NCBI GenBank assembly: GCA_963977425.1
Contig: CAXBOO010000001.1
Coordinates: 62,001 to 126,000, forward strand
Direction of reading: 5' to 3'
From: CAXBOO01 sp963977425
GTDB taxonomy: Bacteria; Bacteroidota; Bacteroidia; Flavobacteriales_D; Luteibaculaceae
Length of the DNA stretch: 64,000 nt
Shown here one piece after another: positions 19,001 through 26,968 of this stretch. Within the stretch, counting starts at the first letter, position 1. Each line of letters begins with the position of its first letter. The notes under the pieces are model-generated. The model was given only the letters and a program-made list of their open reading frames with translations, was not told the DNA's origin and did no database searches. The position numbers and the translations under genes were made by a program.

Positions 19001-19311
19001 TCAGCAAAATGCAACCCAATAAGTTCCGCGGCTTTTTCAGAATTCATTTTACGCTTGAATCCTGAGAATTGTAAAAGTGGAGATAGTAAATACTTAACTA
19101 TTGTTACAACAGAAACACTACAAAATGCCCAAAAGAAGGCAAAACGCCACTTAGGTGATAACCAAAGCAAATATTCAGAAAATATTAACAACAGAAATAA
19201 TGCAGATAATAGGGCAACAGAGATTAGAATTCCTTTTAAGAATACGATGCGATAATGCTTCTTAATGAAATTTTCAAGGCCTTGTTTTACTATGCTTTCT
19301 GATTTTTGCAT
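16069..19311 (-). CDS. DUF4175 family membrane protein with long coiled coil
   Basis: 1080 residues from the ATG at 19311. The longest frame starts at 19380, but a TACTTTTG promoter box at 19378-19385 would put that start at or before the transcript start, and the extra 23 residues show no family pattern. Two membrane segments near residues 20-75 and a third near 150-165 are followed by an Ig-like periplasmic or cytoplasmic region (about 170-470), a very long Glu/Lys/Gln-rich coiled coil (about 475-760) and a Gln/Gly/Lys-rich C-terminal region (about 850-1000). Conserved in Bacteroidota next to ybeY-mnmG; function unknown. First gene of the ybeY-mnmG-ALDH chain. Confidence 0.8.
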   Translation of the reverse strand: MQKSESIVKQGLENFIKKHYRIVFLKGILISVALLSALFLLLIFSEYLLWLSPKWRFAFFWAFCSVSVVTIVKYLLSPLLQFSGFKRKMNSEKAAELIGLHFAEVKDVLLNLLELEKRSIYEPEPQKSLIIASVEQRYNGLKNIRFTEAIRFKEKNKYLLFATPVLAFLLATWLYNPNIISDGSKRLINYSEHFQKPLSFSFSFAESEYRIHEGESIDIEIHSSGNKIPSRIYLIDGNNKTLFTKTKENKYTAVLSNNFSSRNIYIESGPFKSKPVYVSVLKLPKIKSLTTKIKYPSYTNFNEEVNNNTLDIIVPEGSELTWLLEDEKNTSTKIIVNQSADFQHIAKKSLNYLVVSQNTESQLVDTSIYSLKVITDQYPKISAELKSDSLFKNTFYLQGQIEDDYGFSQLKVIAENNEGKIVFTKTLPLNKLRSQSFVCILDELENVTKVYAKVFDNDQVNGAKFTVSDKKAIDILNEKALTESLQKDREEQLDKLDKLKNKSEKINSDLDKLKDQLKGKKEISFEEKQEIKNINKEVKKLQDEIEKSKKENQLLNSEEERLTNFDEKILEKQQKLEELFEELIDPELEKLLNELQEMMEKENKADIEKALDDLKINNEDIEKSLDQNMEWLKQLALDKETEDLIKKLDELGEKQEKLSEKETDTQEEQEQIDKEFEKIQDDIKKLDKKGDELKKPTDFQEKTKAEQAEIKKEQQKAKENMSESQDKKANDNQKKAGQKMQEMAEQMSEMKKSSEAQQQAEDMESLRAILENLIQLSFDEEDLIEQSKNISSSDPKINQLSQAQKDIKDNFVIVEDSLQALATRVMQLSGIINKEISTINSNLEYTLNHLQDLRLPQSAVYQQKTMMGFNNLALLLDEVLKQMQMQMAKSQPGSGNCEKPGGSGAKPSLEQLRKMQEQMGKDMEGGKKPGKKGEDGQGMGGTKAKQIAQQAAQQAAIRRKIQGMAEELSGGKNGSAKKLKEIAEEMEKIEEDLVNKRPMPEIKKRQQDIITRLLEAEKADLERELDKERESKSAKNQRTIVNEQREEYLKKKLRESEILKSYPTGLKPYYKNKTDIYFEP

Positions 19312-19377
19312 TCTGTTGGGTAAACTGGTATAAAAGTACGCTGCTTTTCGAGAGCGAAAACTTAAATAGTGCAAATA

Positions 19378-19385
19378 CAAAAGTA
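19378..19385 (-). promoter_or_regulatory. TAnnTTTG promoter box of the DUF4175-ybeY-mnmG chain
   Basis: TACTTTTG on the minus strand, 66 bases upstream of the preferred ATG at 19311. No convincing -33 TTG at standard spacing. Confidence 0.45.
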
Positions 19386-19563
19386 ACAGACCTTTTCTGA
19401 GTAGTTGTTGGTATAATAATTTTTCCTGTTACTAAACAATAATAAAAATATAGGCGGGTATAAATTACGATTCATCCTGTAATAATGCAGTTAACGCTAA
19501 AAAATATCGAGTATATAATAATGACAGAATATAATTTGTTATTTCACTAAAAAACAAACAAGC

Positions 19564-22500
19564 ATGAAAAAACTCCTTACCTACTGCTTGGCTTTGTCCC
19601 TTATGGGTAGTTATTATAACTCCCAAGCACAAAACCAAAGATTAGTTCAAAACAAGGTTACAACACTGTCTCAAACAGGTTTAACCAACGAACATGTTAA
19701 CCCTTTTAAAGTTGCCCCTCAACTTAAAAGCACAACTACTCTCCCTATCGAACTCGAAGAAGCCGTACTCCTGCAGTACGATGAAACTGCAGTTTTAGAA
19801 CTTGCAAAAAGATCGACTCGATTTATTGAAATGGAAATACCGAACACTCAAGGGTCTTTGTGGACTTTGTTGCTTGAAAAAGTCGACTTTTTCCACGAAA
19901 ATTTCGTGATTAACACATCGGTACCAATCAATTATGAAATAGAGAGAGGTTTTCACTACCGAGGTAAAATAAAGGGTCAAGAAAATTCACTGGTTACGGT
20001 TAGTGTTTTTGATGGTTCTATTCAAGCTATAATCTCTGACGATAAGTCCAATTACAATTTGGGTGTTGTAGAATCAACTCTAAAATCAAAAGAGAAGGCT
20101 TATGTATTGTATCCAGAAAGCCAGCTGGATCATTTAAAAGGCAATTATTGTTCTACACCAGATTTTCCAGAAGGTGTAAATATTTCGGTAAATAAAGAAC
20201 CACAAACAGGATTGAAATCTTCGGCTAACTGTGTGTCAGTCTACCTTGAAGTAGATTATGATGTTTACCAAAACAAAGGTTCTGTGCAGAATGCAACGAA
20301 TTTTATGACAGCGGTATTCAATGAAATATCAACGTTATATGCCAACGAAAGTGTAAACCTAAAATTGGGTGAAATGTATGTTTGGAACTCATCTAGTCCT
20401 TACGGAGGTTCAAGCTCATCAGCCTATCTAGATGATTTCAAATCGTACCGAACATCTTATAATGGCGATGTTGCCCACTTAGTTTCAATGAAAAGTAGCT
20501 ACGGTGGTGTTGCCTATGTTGATGTATTGTGTGTTCCAAGTTATGCTTATGGTTGGAGCGGTATCAAAGCCGATTATGAATCTGTACCAACGTATAGCTG
20601 GACAGTTGAAGTTATTACGCACGAATTAGGACATAACCTTGGTTCTCCTCACACTCAGTCTTGTAGTTGGCCAGGTGGAGCAATCGATGATTGTTATACA
20701 ACAGAAGGTACATGTAGCCCTGGGCCTACACCACAAAATGGTGGTACTATCATGAGTTACTGCCACTTAACCAGCACAGGAATTAATTTCAATAATGGTT
20801 TTGGTCCACTTCCTGGCGATTTAATTCGTAGCGAAGTAGCCGGCGCAAGTTGTCTTTCTACGTGTGAGCCTGTTGACCCTGTTTGCTCTATTCCAACAGG
20901 AGTTTCTTCTTCAAACGTCGGACAAAATGGATTCGATGTTGCTTGGAATGCAGTAAGTACAGCACTATCATACGGTGTGAGATACCGTGCTACAGGTAGT
21001 TCTTCATGGATTGCGTCTACAGCACCACAAAACAATACCACTATTACCGGATTAGTACCTGACACTCAATACGAAATACAAGTTAAAAGCAATTGTGACG
21101 GAGAAGAATCTGCATATTCTGCAAGCGTAAATGTTACAACACAAACCGATCAATTGGTGTACTGTAATTCTGCATCTACCAACAATCAGTACGAGTGGAT
21201 AGCAGGCGTTAGCGTAGGATCGTTTAGCAAAACCTCAGGTGGAGCTGGCTATTCAGATTTCACGGCATCTGTAATTGATGTTACTGTTGGTGAAGCCACT
21301 ACAATTCAATTAACACCAGGATTTGCAAGTTCGGCTTACAACGAGTACTGGATACTTTGGGCCGATTTGAATCACGACGGAGACTTTAGCGATTCTGGAG
21401 AGCAATTGTTCTCAAGCGGATTGAAAAATTCAACCGTTAGCGGATCTTTTACCATTCCTGCTGCTGAACTTTTGGGTGAAACCAGATTGCGAGTTAGCAT
21501 GAAGTACAATGGAGCGCCAACCGCCTGTGAAACATTTACTTATGGCGAAGTAGAAGATTATACATTAAATATTAAGCCAGATGTAGTTTTGCCTTGCGAT
21601 GCACCATCAGCATTATCTGTAGTAGCTACATCATTAACCGATATTATATTGGACTGGCAAGCTGCCGGAAGCAACGAAACAGGATATGTTGTTAACTATC
21701 GTTTAGTAGGAGCTTCTGCATGGAGCAGTGCAAGTACATCTCAAACATCTTATACTTTAAGCGGTTTAAGTCCAAGTCAAGACTATGAGTTTAGAGTAAA
21801 AGCCAATTGCGGATCGGATGAAAGTGCGTTCAGCGGAACGGTTTCAGCATCTACCGACGATGCACCACCGTGTGGAACGGTTTCAGGTTCAGTGTCAGGC
21901 GTTAGTTTTAGTGCTGCAACACTCAATTGGACATCTTCTGTGAACGCAAACGACTACACATTACAATATGGAGAAGTTGGTGGATCATTGACCAGTGTTC
22001 AAAAATCTGGTTTGAGTCACGCTTTGTCAGGTTTGCAACCGTCTACTCAATACCGTTTTAAAGTAAAAGCCAATTGCCAATACGGCGAAAGCGCATACTC
22101 TTCAGAAGTGGTGTTTACAACTTCAGCAGCACCTGCTTGTGCTAGTCCAGCATCATTGGCAAGCGCTTCCATTACTCATACTTCTGCAACAGTTAGTTGG
22201 AGTGCTGTAAGTGGAGCAAATAGCTATGTATTAGAAACTAGAACGGTAGGGGGTAGTTTTTCTGCGCAATCTGTATCTGGAACTTCTAAAGCGCTATCAG
22301 GACTTGCCGCAAGTACCAACTACGAATTCAGAGTAAAATCTGTATGCGATTTTGGTGAAAGTGCATATTCTTCTATTGCAAGCTTTACAACTGAAGACGC
22401 TCCTGTAAATGTTAACTACTGCTCTGCAGGAGGAAATAACACGAGCGATGAATGGATAGATAAAGTAACCTTAGGGGGCACAACATATACATCTGGTAAC

Positions 22501-23178
22501 AATGGTGGTTATGCAGATTTTACGGCCTACAGTGTCAATCTAACCATTGGACAACAAAGCGCAGTAACCTTAGAACCTGGATTTAAATCTAGCTTATTCG
22601 GCGTATCGCGTTACAACGAGTATTGGAGAATATACATAGACATCAACCACGATGGCGACTTTACTGACGCAGGAGAATTGGTATTCGATGCTGGTGGAGT
22701 TTCTAAATATGCCGTTAGTGGTAACATCTCAGTACCAAGCAATGCAACACCAGGCGAAACGAGAATGCGTGTTATGATGAAGTACAACGGTTCTTCTACA
22801 TCATGCGAAACCTATAGCTATGGCGAAACTGAAGATTTTACAGCAGTTCTTAGCCATTCTATGGTCGCTAACGATGAAGTTATTTCTGCTTCAACAATCA
22901 ATTCTACAGTGGCGGGCTTGTCAGACGCTGTTTTAGCGCCTAACCCAACCGTTAATGGTTTATCTACATTGAGATTGATTTTTGCTGACGGAGTAGAATC
23001 GGCTGACTTAAATGTTTTCGATGCTACAGGTAGAATTATTGCTGCCGACCAATTGGTTTCAGACGCGCAAAACAAAGCTGAAAGTAAAATTAATGTTCAA
23101 GACATGGTTAAAGGAACTTACATAATACAAGTAAACTTTAGCGATGGAACACAAGTGGTAAAGCGCTTGATGCATTAA
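19564..23178 (+). CDS. Secreted M12-type zinc metalloprotease with FN3 and GEVED domains, T9SS type A
   Basis: 1204 residues. Signal peptide (1-22, ending SQAQ). Propeptide-like region to about 220, then a reprolysin-type catalytic domain (about 225-435) with HELGHNLGSPH (H353, E354, H357, H363) and Met-turn M397 in IMSYC. Then FN3 (about 441-526), GEVED (about 533-670), three FN3 (about 676-765, 768-853, 858-943) and a second GEVED (about 952-1095). The C-terminus (about 1123-1204, LAPNPTVNG...GTYIIQV) is a T9SS type A sorting domain. The protein should be exported through the outer membrane and act outside on protein substrates. Followed by its own terminator. Confidence 0.9.
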   Translation: MKKLLTYCLALSLMGSYYNSQAQNQRLVQNKVTTLSQTGLTNEHVNPFKVAPQLKSTTTLPIELEEAVLLQYDETAVLELAKRSTRFIEMEIPNTQGSLWTLLLEKVDFFHENFVINTSVPINYEIERGFHYRGKIKGQENSLVTVSVFDGSIQAIISDDKSNYNLGVVESTLKSKEKAYVLYPESQLDHLKGNYCSTPDFPEGVNISVNKEPQTGLKSSANCVSVYLEVDYDVYQNKGSVQNATNFMTAVFNEISTLYANESVNLKLGEMYVWNSSSPYGGSSSSAYLDDFKSYRTSYNGDVAHLVSMKSSYGGVAYVDVLCVPSYAYGWSGIKADYESVPTYSWTVEVITHELGHNLGSPHTQSCSWPGGAIDDCYTTEGTCSPGPTPQNGGTIMSYCHLTSTGINFNNGFGPLPGDLIRSEVAGASCLSTCEPVDPVCSIPTGVSSSNVGQNGFDVAWNAVSTALSYGVRYRATGSSSWIASTAPQNNTTITGLVPDTQYEIQVKSNCDGEESAYSASVNVTTQTDQLVYCNSASTNNQYEWIAGVSVGSFSKTSGGAGYSDFTASVIDVTVGEATTIQLTPGFASSAYNEYWILWADLNHDGDFSDSGEQLFSSGLKNSTVSGSFTIPAAELLGETRLRVSMKYNGAPTACETFTYGEVEDYTLNIKPDVVLPCDAPSALSVVATSLTDIILDWQAAGSNETGYVVNYRLVGASAWSSASTSQTSYTLSGLSPSQDYEFRVKANCGSDESAFSGTVSASTDDAPPCGTVSGSVSGVSFSAATLNWTSSVNANDYTLQYGEVGGSLTSVQKSGLSHALSGLQPSTQYRFKVKANCQYGESAYSSEVVFTTSAAPACASPASLASASITHTSATVSWSAVSGANSYVLETRTVGGSFSAQSVSGTSKALSGLAASTNYEFRVKSVCDFGESAYSSIASFTTEDAPVNVNYCSAGGNNTSDEWIDKVTLGGTTYTSGNNGGYADFTAYSVNLTIGQQSAVTLEPGFKSSLFGVSRYNEYWRIYIDINHDGDFTDAGELVFDAGGVSKYAVSGNISVPSNATPGETRMRVMMKYNGSSTSCETYSYGETEDFTAVLSHSMVANDEVISASTINSTVAGLSDAVLAPNPTVNGLSTLRLIFADGVESADLNVFDATGRIIAADQLVSDAQNKAESKINVQDMVKGTYIIQVNFSDGTQVVKRLMH

Positions 23179-23206
23179 CTAAATCAATACATACGATCAT
23201 TAAAAG

Positions 23207-23229
23207 CCCTTCGAAAGAAGGGTTTTTTT
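23207..23229 (+). terminator. Terminator of the metalloprotease gene
   Basis: CCCTTC-GAAA-GAAGGG hairpin followed by seven T, 28 bases after the stop. Confidence 0.9.
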
Positions 23230-23291
23230 ATGCCTAAAAATAAGGTTAGCTAAGTTCCGAACTTTTGTTTTTAAGTGTCGGATGTACTGCC

Positions 23292-23299
23292 TATCTTTG
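23292..23299 (+). promoter_or_regulatory. TAnnTTTG promoter box of gltX
   Basis: TATCTTTG, exact -7 match, with a TTG at 23265-23267 (24-base spacing, slightly long). It lies between the ATG at 23282 and the GTG at 23315, so only the GTG can be the start of this transcript. Confidence 0.55.
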
Positions 23300-23314
23300 C
23301 CAAAATTTTTTCAA

Positions 23315-24853
23315 GTGAATAAAGTACGCGTACGTTTTGCTCCTAGCCCTACAGGTCCTTTGCACATTGGTGGTGTAAGAACCGCATTATACAACTATCT
23401 GTTTGCCAAAAAAAATGGCGGGGATTTCATTCTTAGAATAGAAGATACTGATCAGACACGTTTTGTGCCAGGTGCAGAGGAATACATTCTAGAGTCTTTG
23501 AAATGGTGTGGTATTAGCCCAGATGAAGGTCAAGGTGTAGGTGGCGAATTTGGACCGTACAAACAAAGCGAACGCAAGCATTTGTATAGAGAATATGCCG
23601 ACAAGCTTATTGAGGCTGGTCATGCTTATTATGCCTTCGATACTCCAGACGAATTGGATGAGATGCGCGAAAGATTGAAACGTGCTAAAGTAGCAGCACC
23701 ACAATACAATGCAGTTACTCGTGAAACCATGAAAAACAGCTTGTCGCTTTCATCTGATGAAGTAGCTAAGCGTTTGGCAGATGGCGAAAACTATGTAATA
23801 CGATTAAAAGTTCCTAGAAACGAAGAAATTCGTTTTGAAGATGAAATTCGTGGTTGGGTAGTTGTGCACTCAAGCAATATAGACGACAAAGTTTTATTCA
23901 AAAGTGATGGAATGCCTACTTATCACTTAGCCAACATTGTAGACGATCACTTGATGAAAATTAGCCACGTAATTCGTGGTGAAGAGTGGTTGCCTTCAGC
24001 TCCTACACACGTATTGCTTTACCGCTATTTGGGTTGGGAAGAAGAAATGCCAAAGTTTGCTCACTTGCCATTAATTCTGAAACCAGACGGCAACGGTAAA
24101 CTAAGCAAACGCGATGGCGATAGATTAGGATTTCCTGTATTCCCATTGGAGTGGAAAGACCCTACAACAGGCGATATATCTTCTGGTTACAGAGAAAACG
24201 GCTACTACAACGATGCTTTCATCAACATGTTGGCATTTTTAGGATGGAATCCCGGAACGACACAAGAAATATTCAGCCTAGAAGAGCTTTGCGAAGCCTT
24301 TACGTTGAAACGTGTTGGTAAATCTGGCGCGAAATTCGATCCAGAAAAAACAAGATGGTTCAACCAACAGTACCTGCGTTTGCAGAACAAAGGTGAATTG
24401 GCGGCGAGCTACAAAAACATTTTAGTAAAGAACAACATCGATGCCGGTAGTGTAGACCTAGAAAAAGTAGTTGACTTGCTTTCTGAACGCGCTGTATTTG
24501 TTGAAGACATGATGGAAGGAACGTATTTGTTCCAAAACCCAACAGAATTTGACGAAAAAACAGTTAAGAAAAAGTGGAAAGAAGCTACGGAATCGAATAT
24601 TGCTGAATACACAACAGCTTTAGAAGGTTTAGCCGAGTTTACGTCTGAGAATATTGAAGCCAATTTCAAACAATTTTTAGCCGATAATGAGTTGGGTATG
24701 GGTGCTTTGATGCCTAACGTTCGCTTGCTATTAACTGGTTTAGGCATGGGCCCTTCATTGTTCCACATTATGGAAATATTGGGGAAAACAGAATGCGTAA
24801 ATCGTCTTAAGAACAATACCCAAGCGGTACTTAACTTGAAGCAAAGTGCATAG
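23315..24853 (+). CDS. gltX: Glutamyl-tRNA synthetase
   Basis: 512 residues from the GTG at 23315. The family normally begins a few residues before VRVRFAPSPTGPLHIGG; the longer frame from the ATG at 23282 adds 11 residues with no family match and would begin upstream of the TATCTTTG promoter box. The HIGH-type motif is HIGG (17-20) and the KMSKS-type motif is KLSKR (262-266). Anticodon-binding helices fill the C-terminal third (about 320-512). It charges tRNA-Glu. The 3' end overlaps folB by 8 bases. Confidence 0.95.
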   Translation: MNKVRVRFAPSPTGPLHIGGVRTALYNYLFAKKNGGDFILRIEDTDQTRFVPGAEEYILESLKWCGISPDEGQGVGGEFGPYKQSERKHLYREYADKLIEAGHAYYAFDTPDELDEMRERLKRAKVAAPQYNAVTRETMKNSLSLSSDEVAKRLADGENYVIRLKVPRNEEIRFEDEIRGWVVVHSSNIDDKVLFKSDGMPTYHLANIVDDHLMKISHVIRGEEWLPSAPTHVLLYRYLGWEEEMPKFAHLPLILKPDGNGKLSKRDGDRLGFPVFPLEWKDPTTGDISSGYRENGYYNDAFINMLAFLGWNPGTTQEIFSLEELCEAFTLKRVGKSGAKFDPEKTRWFNQQYLRLQNKGELAASYKNILVKNNIDAGSVDLEKVVDLLSERAVFVEDMMEGTYLFQNPTEFDEKTVKKKWKEATESNIAEYTTALEGLAEFTSENIEANFKQFLADNELGMGALMPNVRLLLTGLGMGPSLFHIMEILGKTECVNRLKNNTQAVLNLKQSA

Positions 24854-25208
24854 AATTGATGTCAACGACATCCGCTGTTATTCATATCACGGATGTTTAG
24901 CTTCTGAAAGTAAAATAGGAACCAACTACAGCGTAAGAGTAAGCGCATTTGGCGATTATTTGAAAGCATCAGAAACAGATGACTTAACGCTTACGGTAGA
25001 TTATTGTTTGGTAAGCGACGTAGTGGTAGAAGAGATGGCTATTCCATCGAAATTAATAGAAACGGTAGCGCTTAGGATAGTAAAACGCTTAAAATCAGCC
25101 TATTCAGACTCTGATTTTGAAGTGTGCATTACCAAAATTGCAGCGCCTATCAATCAAAATGTAGGAAATGTTGCATTTACTCTATCAAGTAAGGACTGTA
25201 AAATCTAA
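24846..25208 (+). CDS. folB: Dihydroneopterin aldolase
   Basis: 120 residues, the usual FolB length, starting at a GTG that overlaps the gltX stop. Family features: the N-terminal IDVNDIRCYSYHG stretch with the conserved Y-HG, and the central LTVDYCLVSDVV and LIETVALRI helices; the second half has the KI.AP region near the C-terminus. It converts dihydroneopterin to 6-hydroxymethyl-dihydropterin in folate synthesis. The conserved active-site lysine of the KP(x)AP motif is seen as K97-I-A-A-P. Coupled to gltX and followed by tRNA-Cys. Confidence 0.85.
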   Translation: MHRIDVNDIRCYSYHGCLASESKIGTNYSVRVSAFGDYLKASETDDLTLTVDYCLVSDVVVEEMAIPSKLIETVALRIVKRLKSAYSDSDFEVCITKIAAPINQNVGNVAFTLSSKDCKI

Positions 25209-25215
25209 ATTTAAT

Positions 25216-25223
25216 TAGCTTTG
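25216..25223 (+). promoter_or_regulatory. TAnnTTTG promoter box of tRNA-Cys
   Basis: TAGCTTTG, exact -7 match, 9 bases before the tRNA 5' end. No clear -33 TTG. Confidence 0.5.
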
Positions 25224-25232
25224 CACCCAAAT

Positions 25233-25303
25233 GGTTCCGTGGCCGAGTGGCTAGGCAGAGGTCTGCAAAACCTTGTACGGCGGTTCGAATCCGCCCGGAA
25301 CCT
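25233..25303 (+). tRNA. tRNA-Cys (GCA)
   Basis: 71-base cloverleaf: acceptor GGTTCCG paired with CGGAACC, D-arm with GGCCGAGTGGCTAGGC, anticodon loop CTGCAAA (anticodon GCA), T-arm with GGTTCGAATCC. The discriminator base is T (U73), the known cysteine identity base. CCA is not encoded. Confidence 0.95.
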
Positions 25304-25312
25304 CTATAAAAA

Positions 25313-25339
25313 CCACAGTTATTTAGCTGTGGTTTTTTT
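25313..25339 (+). terminator. Terminator of tRNA-Cys
   Basis: CCACAG...CTGTGG hairpin with T-run, 10 bases past the tRNA 3' end. Confidence 0.9.
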
Positions 25340-25489
25340 GTTTCTGAGTGTTTGGTTTTCCAATACCATGCACGTTTTTGATGTTTTGTTTTATCGCTGC
25401 TTTATCATAAGGCAGATATTTCTAGGGGAGTTTTAGTAAGTTCAAACCGAAATATTATTTTCAACGTAAATCGCATCAATTACCAAAGT

Positions 25490-25825
25490 ATGTCAAACAG
25501 TTATTACGATCCAAAAGACCTTAAGAAGTTTGGAGATATCAAGGATTTTCAACCTGAATTAGCCGAAAAGTTTTTTGATTATTATGGCGGAGTCTTCAAA
25601 GACGGAGCTCTAACCGCTAGAGAAAAATCTTTGATTGCCTTAGCTGTTTCTCATGCTACACAATGTCCATATTGTATCGACGCTTATACAAGCGACACGC
25701 TTAAGCGAGGTGTAACAGAAGAGCAAATGATGGAGGCTGTACATGTTGCCGCAGCAATAAAAGGCGGAGCAACTCTAGTTCACGGTGTTCAAATGATGAA
25801 CAAAGTGAAAAAACTGTCGATGTAA
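25490..25825 (+). CDS. Arsenosugar-associated AhpD/carboxymuconolactone decarboxylase-like protein
   Basis: 111 residues with a single CMD/AhpD fold. The redox motif is CPYC (C59, C62) in HATQCPYCIDAYTSD, with an upstream E45 and H55 that form the typical proton relay. The alpha-helical KGGATLVHGVQMMNKV tail matches the family form found next to arsS, usually called arsenosugar biosynthesis-associated peroxidase-like protein. It lies 8 bases before arsS on the same strand, so the two form a pair; a role in handling the thiol or peroxide chemistry of the arsenic compound is inferred. Confidence 0.8.
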   Translation: MSNSYYDPKDLKKFGDIKDFQPELAEKFFDYYGGVFKDGALTAREKSLIALAVSHATQCPYCIDAYTSDTLKRGVTEEQMMEAVHVAAAIKGGATLVHGVQMMNKVKKLSM

Positions 25826-25832
25826 TTTTATA

Positions 25833-26873
25833 ATGAAAGAAACAAAATCTTTAAAAGCAAAGGGGCACGATTTAGCTTCTGGCGAACGTCATATTGAAAT
25901 TTTTCACGAAACTCAATTGCCAACCTTTGCAGAAAAAATATCTGCAGAAGGCTTGTTGCCACTAAAACCTAAAGACCTCAGTATCTTTCAGGTTAATGTT
26001 GGTAAAATGTGCAATCAAGTATGCAGCCATTGCCACGTAGATGCTGGTCCGGATAGAAAAGAAATAATGACCCGTGAAACCATGGATCAATGTTTGGCTA
26101 TTCTAAAAGACAGCACTTTTACTACTGTTGATCTTACTGGAGGAGCTCCAGAAATGAACCCTGACTTTAGGTATTTTGTTGAAGAAATTCACAAATTAGG
26201 GAAGCATATCATCGTACGTTGCAACCTTACCATCATTGTTGCAAACAAAAAATACTACGATTTACCAGAGTTTTTTAAGAAGCACGACGTAGAGGTTGTT
26301 TCTTCGCTTCCTCACTACACTTCTGGCAAAACCGATAGACAACGTGGCGACGGAGTGTTTGATGCCTCTATTAAGGCTTTAAACATGCTTAATGCAGTTG
26401 GTTATGGTAAAGTAGATTCGGGACTTACTCTAAACTTGGTTTACAATCCTTCGGGTGCATTTTTACCAGGGAATGAGCAAGAATTAGAACGCGATTTTAA
26501 AAAGAAACTTAAAGAAGACTTCGATATAGAATTCAATAGTTTGTTCGCTATTACCAATTTGCCGGTATCACGTTTTTTAGAATACCTCATTGTATCTGAA
26601 AACTACGAGGAATACATGGAGCAATTGGTAGATGCTTACAATCCTGCCGCTGCGCACAATGTTATGTGCCGAAATACTATTTCCATTTCGTGGGATGGCT
26701 ATATTTTCGATTGCGATTTCAATCAAATGATGGACATGAAAGTGGATGCAGATTCAAAGCACATTAGCAGTTACAATGCAGATGCATTGTTGAACCGAAG
26801 CATCATTGTCGATCAACACTGCTTTGGATGCACAGCTGGTGCAGGATCTAGTTGTGGCGGTCAGACAGCTTAA
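25833..26873 (+). CDS. arsS: Arsenosugar biosynthesis radical SAM protein ArsS
   Basis: 346 residues. The radical SAM cluster motif is CNQVCSHC (C60, C64, C67), with the TGGAPEMNP motif near residue 110 for SAM binding. The C-terminal region (DUF3641-like) ends in HCFGCTAGAGSSCGGQT, a cysteine-rich tail typical of ArsS. The family joins 5'-deoxyadenosyl to a methylated arsenic compound, giving the precursor of arsenosugars. The methyltransferase ArsM that makes the substrate is not in this window. Paired with the AhpD-like gene upstream and followed by a bidirectional terminator. Confidence 0.9.
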   Translation: MKETKSLKAKGHDLASGERHIEIFHETQLPTFAEKISAEGLLPLKPKDLSIFQVNVGKMCNQVCSHCHVDAGPDRKEIMTRETMDQCLAILKDSTFTTVDLTGGAPEMNPDFRYFVEEIHKLGKHIIVRCNLTIIVANKKYYDLPEFFKKHDVEVVSSLPHYTSGKTDRQRGDGVFDASIKALNMLNAVGYGKVDSGLTLNLVYNPSGAFLPGNEQELERDFKKKLKEDFDIEFNSLFAITNLPVSRFLEYLIVSENYEEYMEQLVDAYNPAAAHNVMCRNTISISWDGYIFDCDFNQMMDMKVDADSKHISSYNADALLNRSIIVDQHCFGCTAGAGSSCGGQTA

Positions 26874-26902
26874 ATAGAATAGAAAATATAACTCATAAAA
26901 AA

Positions 26903-26929
26903 AGGCCGGTATATACCAGCCTTTTTTTG
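26903..26929. terminator. Bidirectional terminator between arsS and tolC
   Basis: AGGC-C-GGT-ATAT-ACC-A-GCCT hairpin (one internal mismatch) with an A-run on the left and a T-run on the right, between convergent genes. Confidence 0.85.
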
Positions 26930-26968
26930 TTTGTAAGCAATAGGTAACCTAAAGCAAATTCTATCGTA

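Noticed and set aside
25221..25436. 71-codon open frame over tRNA-Cys
   Set aside because: It reads through the tRNA and its terminator; no protein-like composition.
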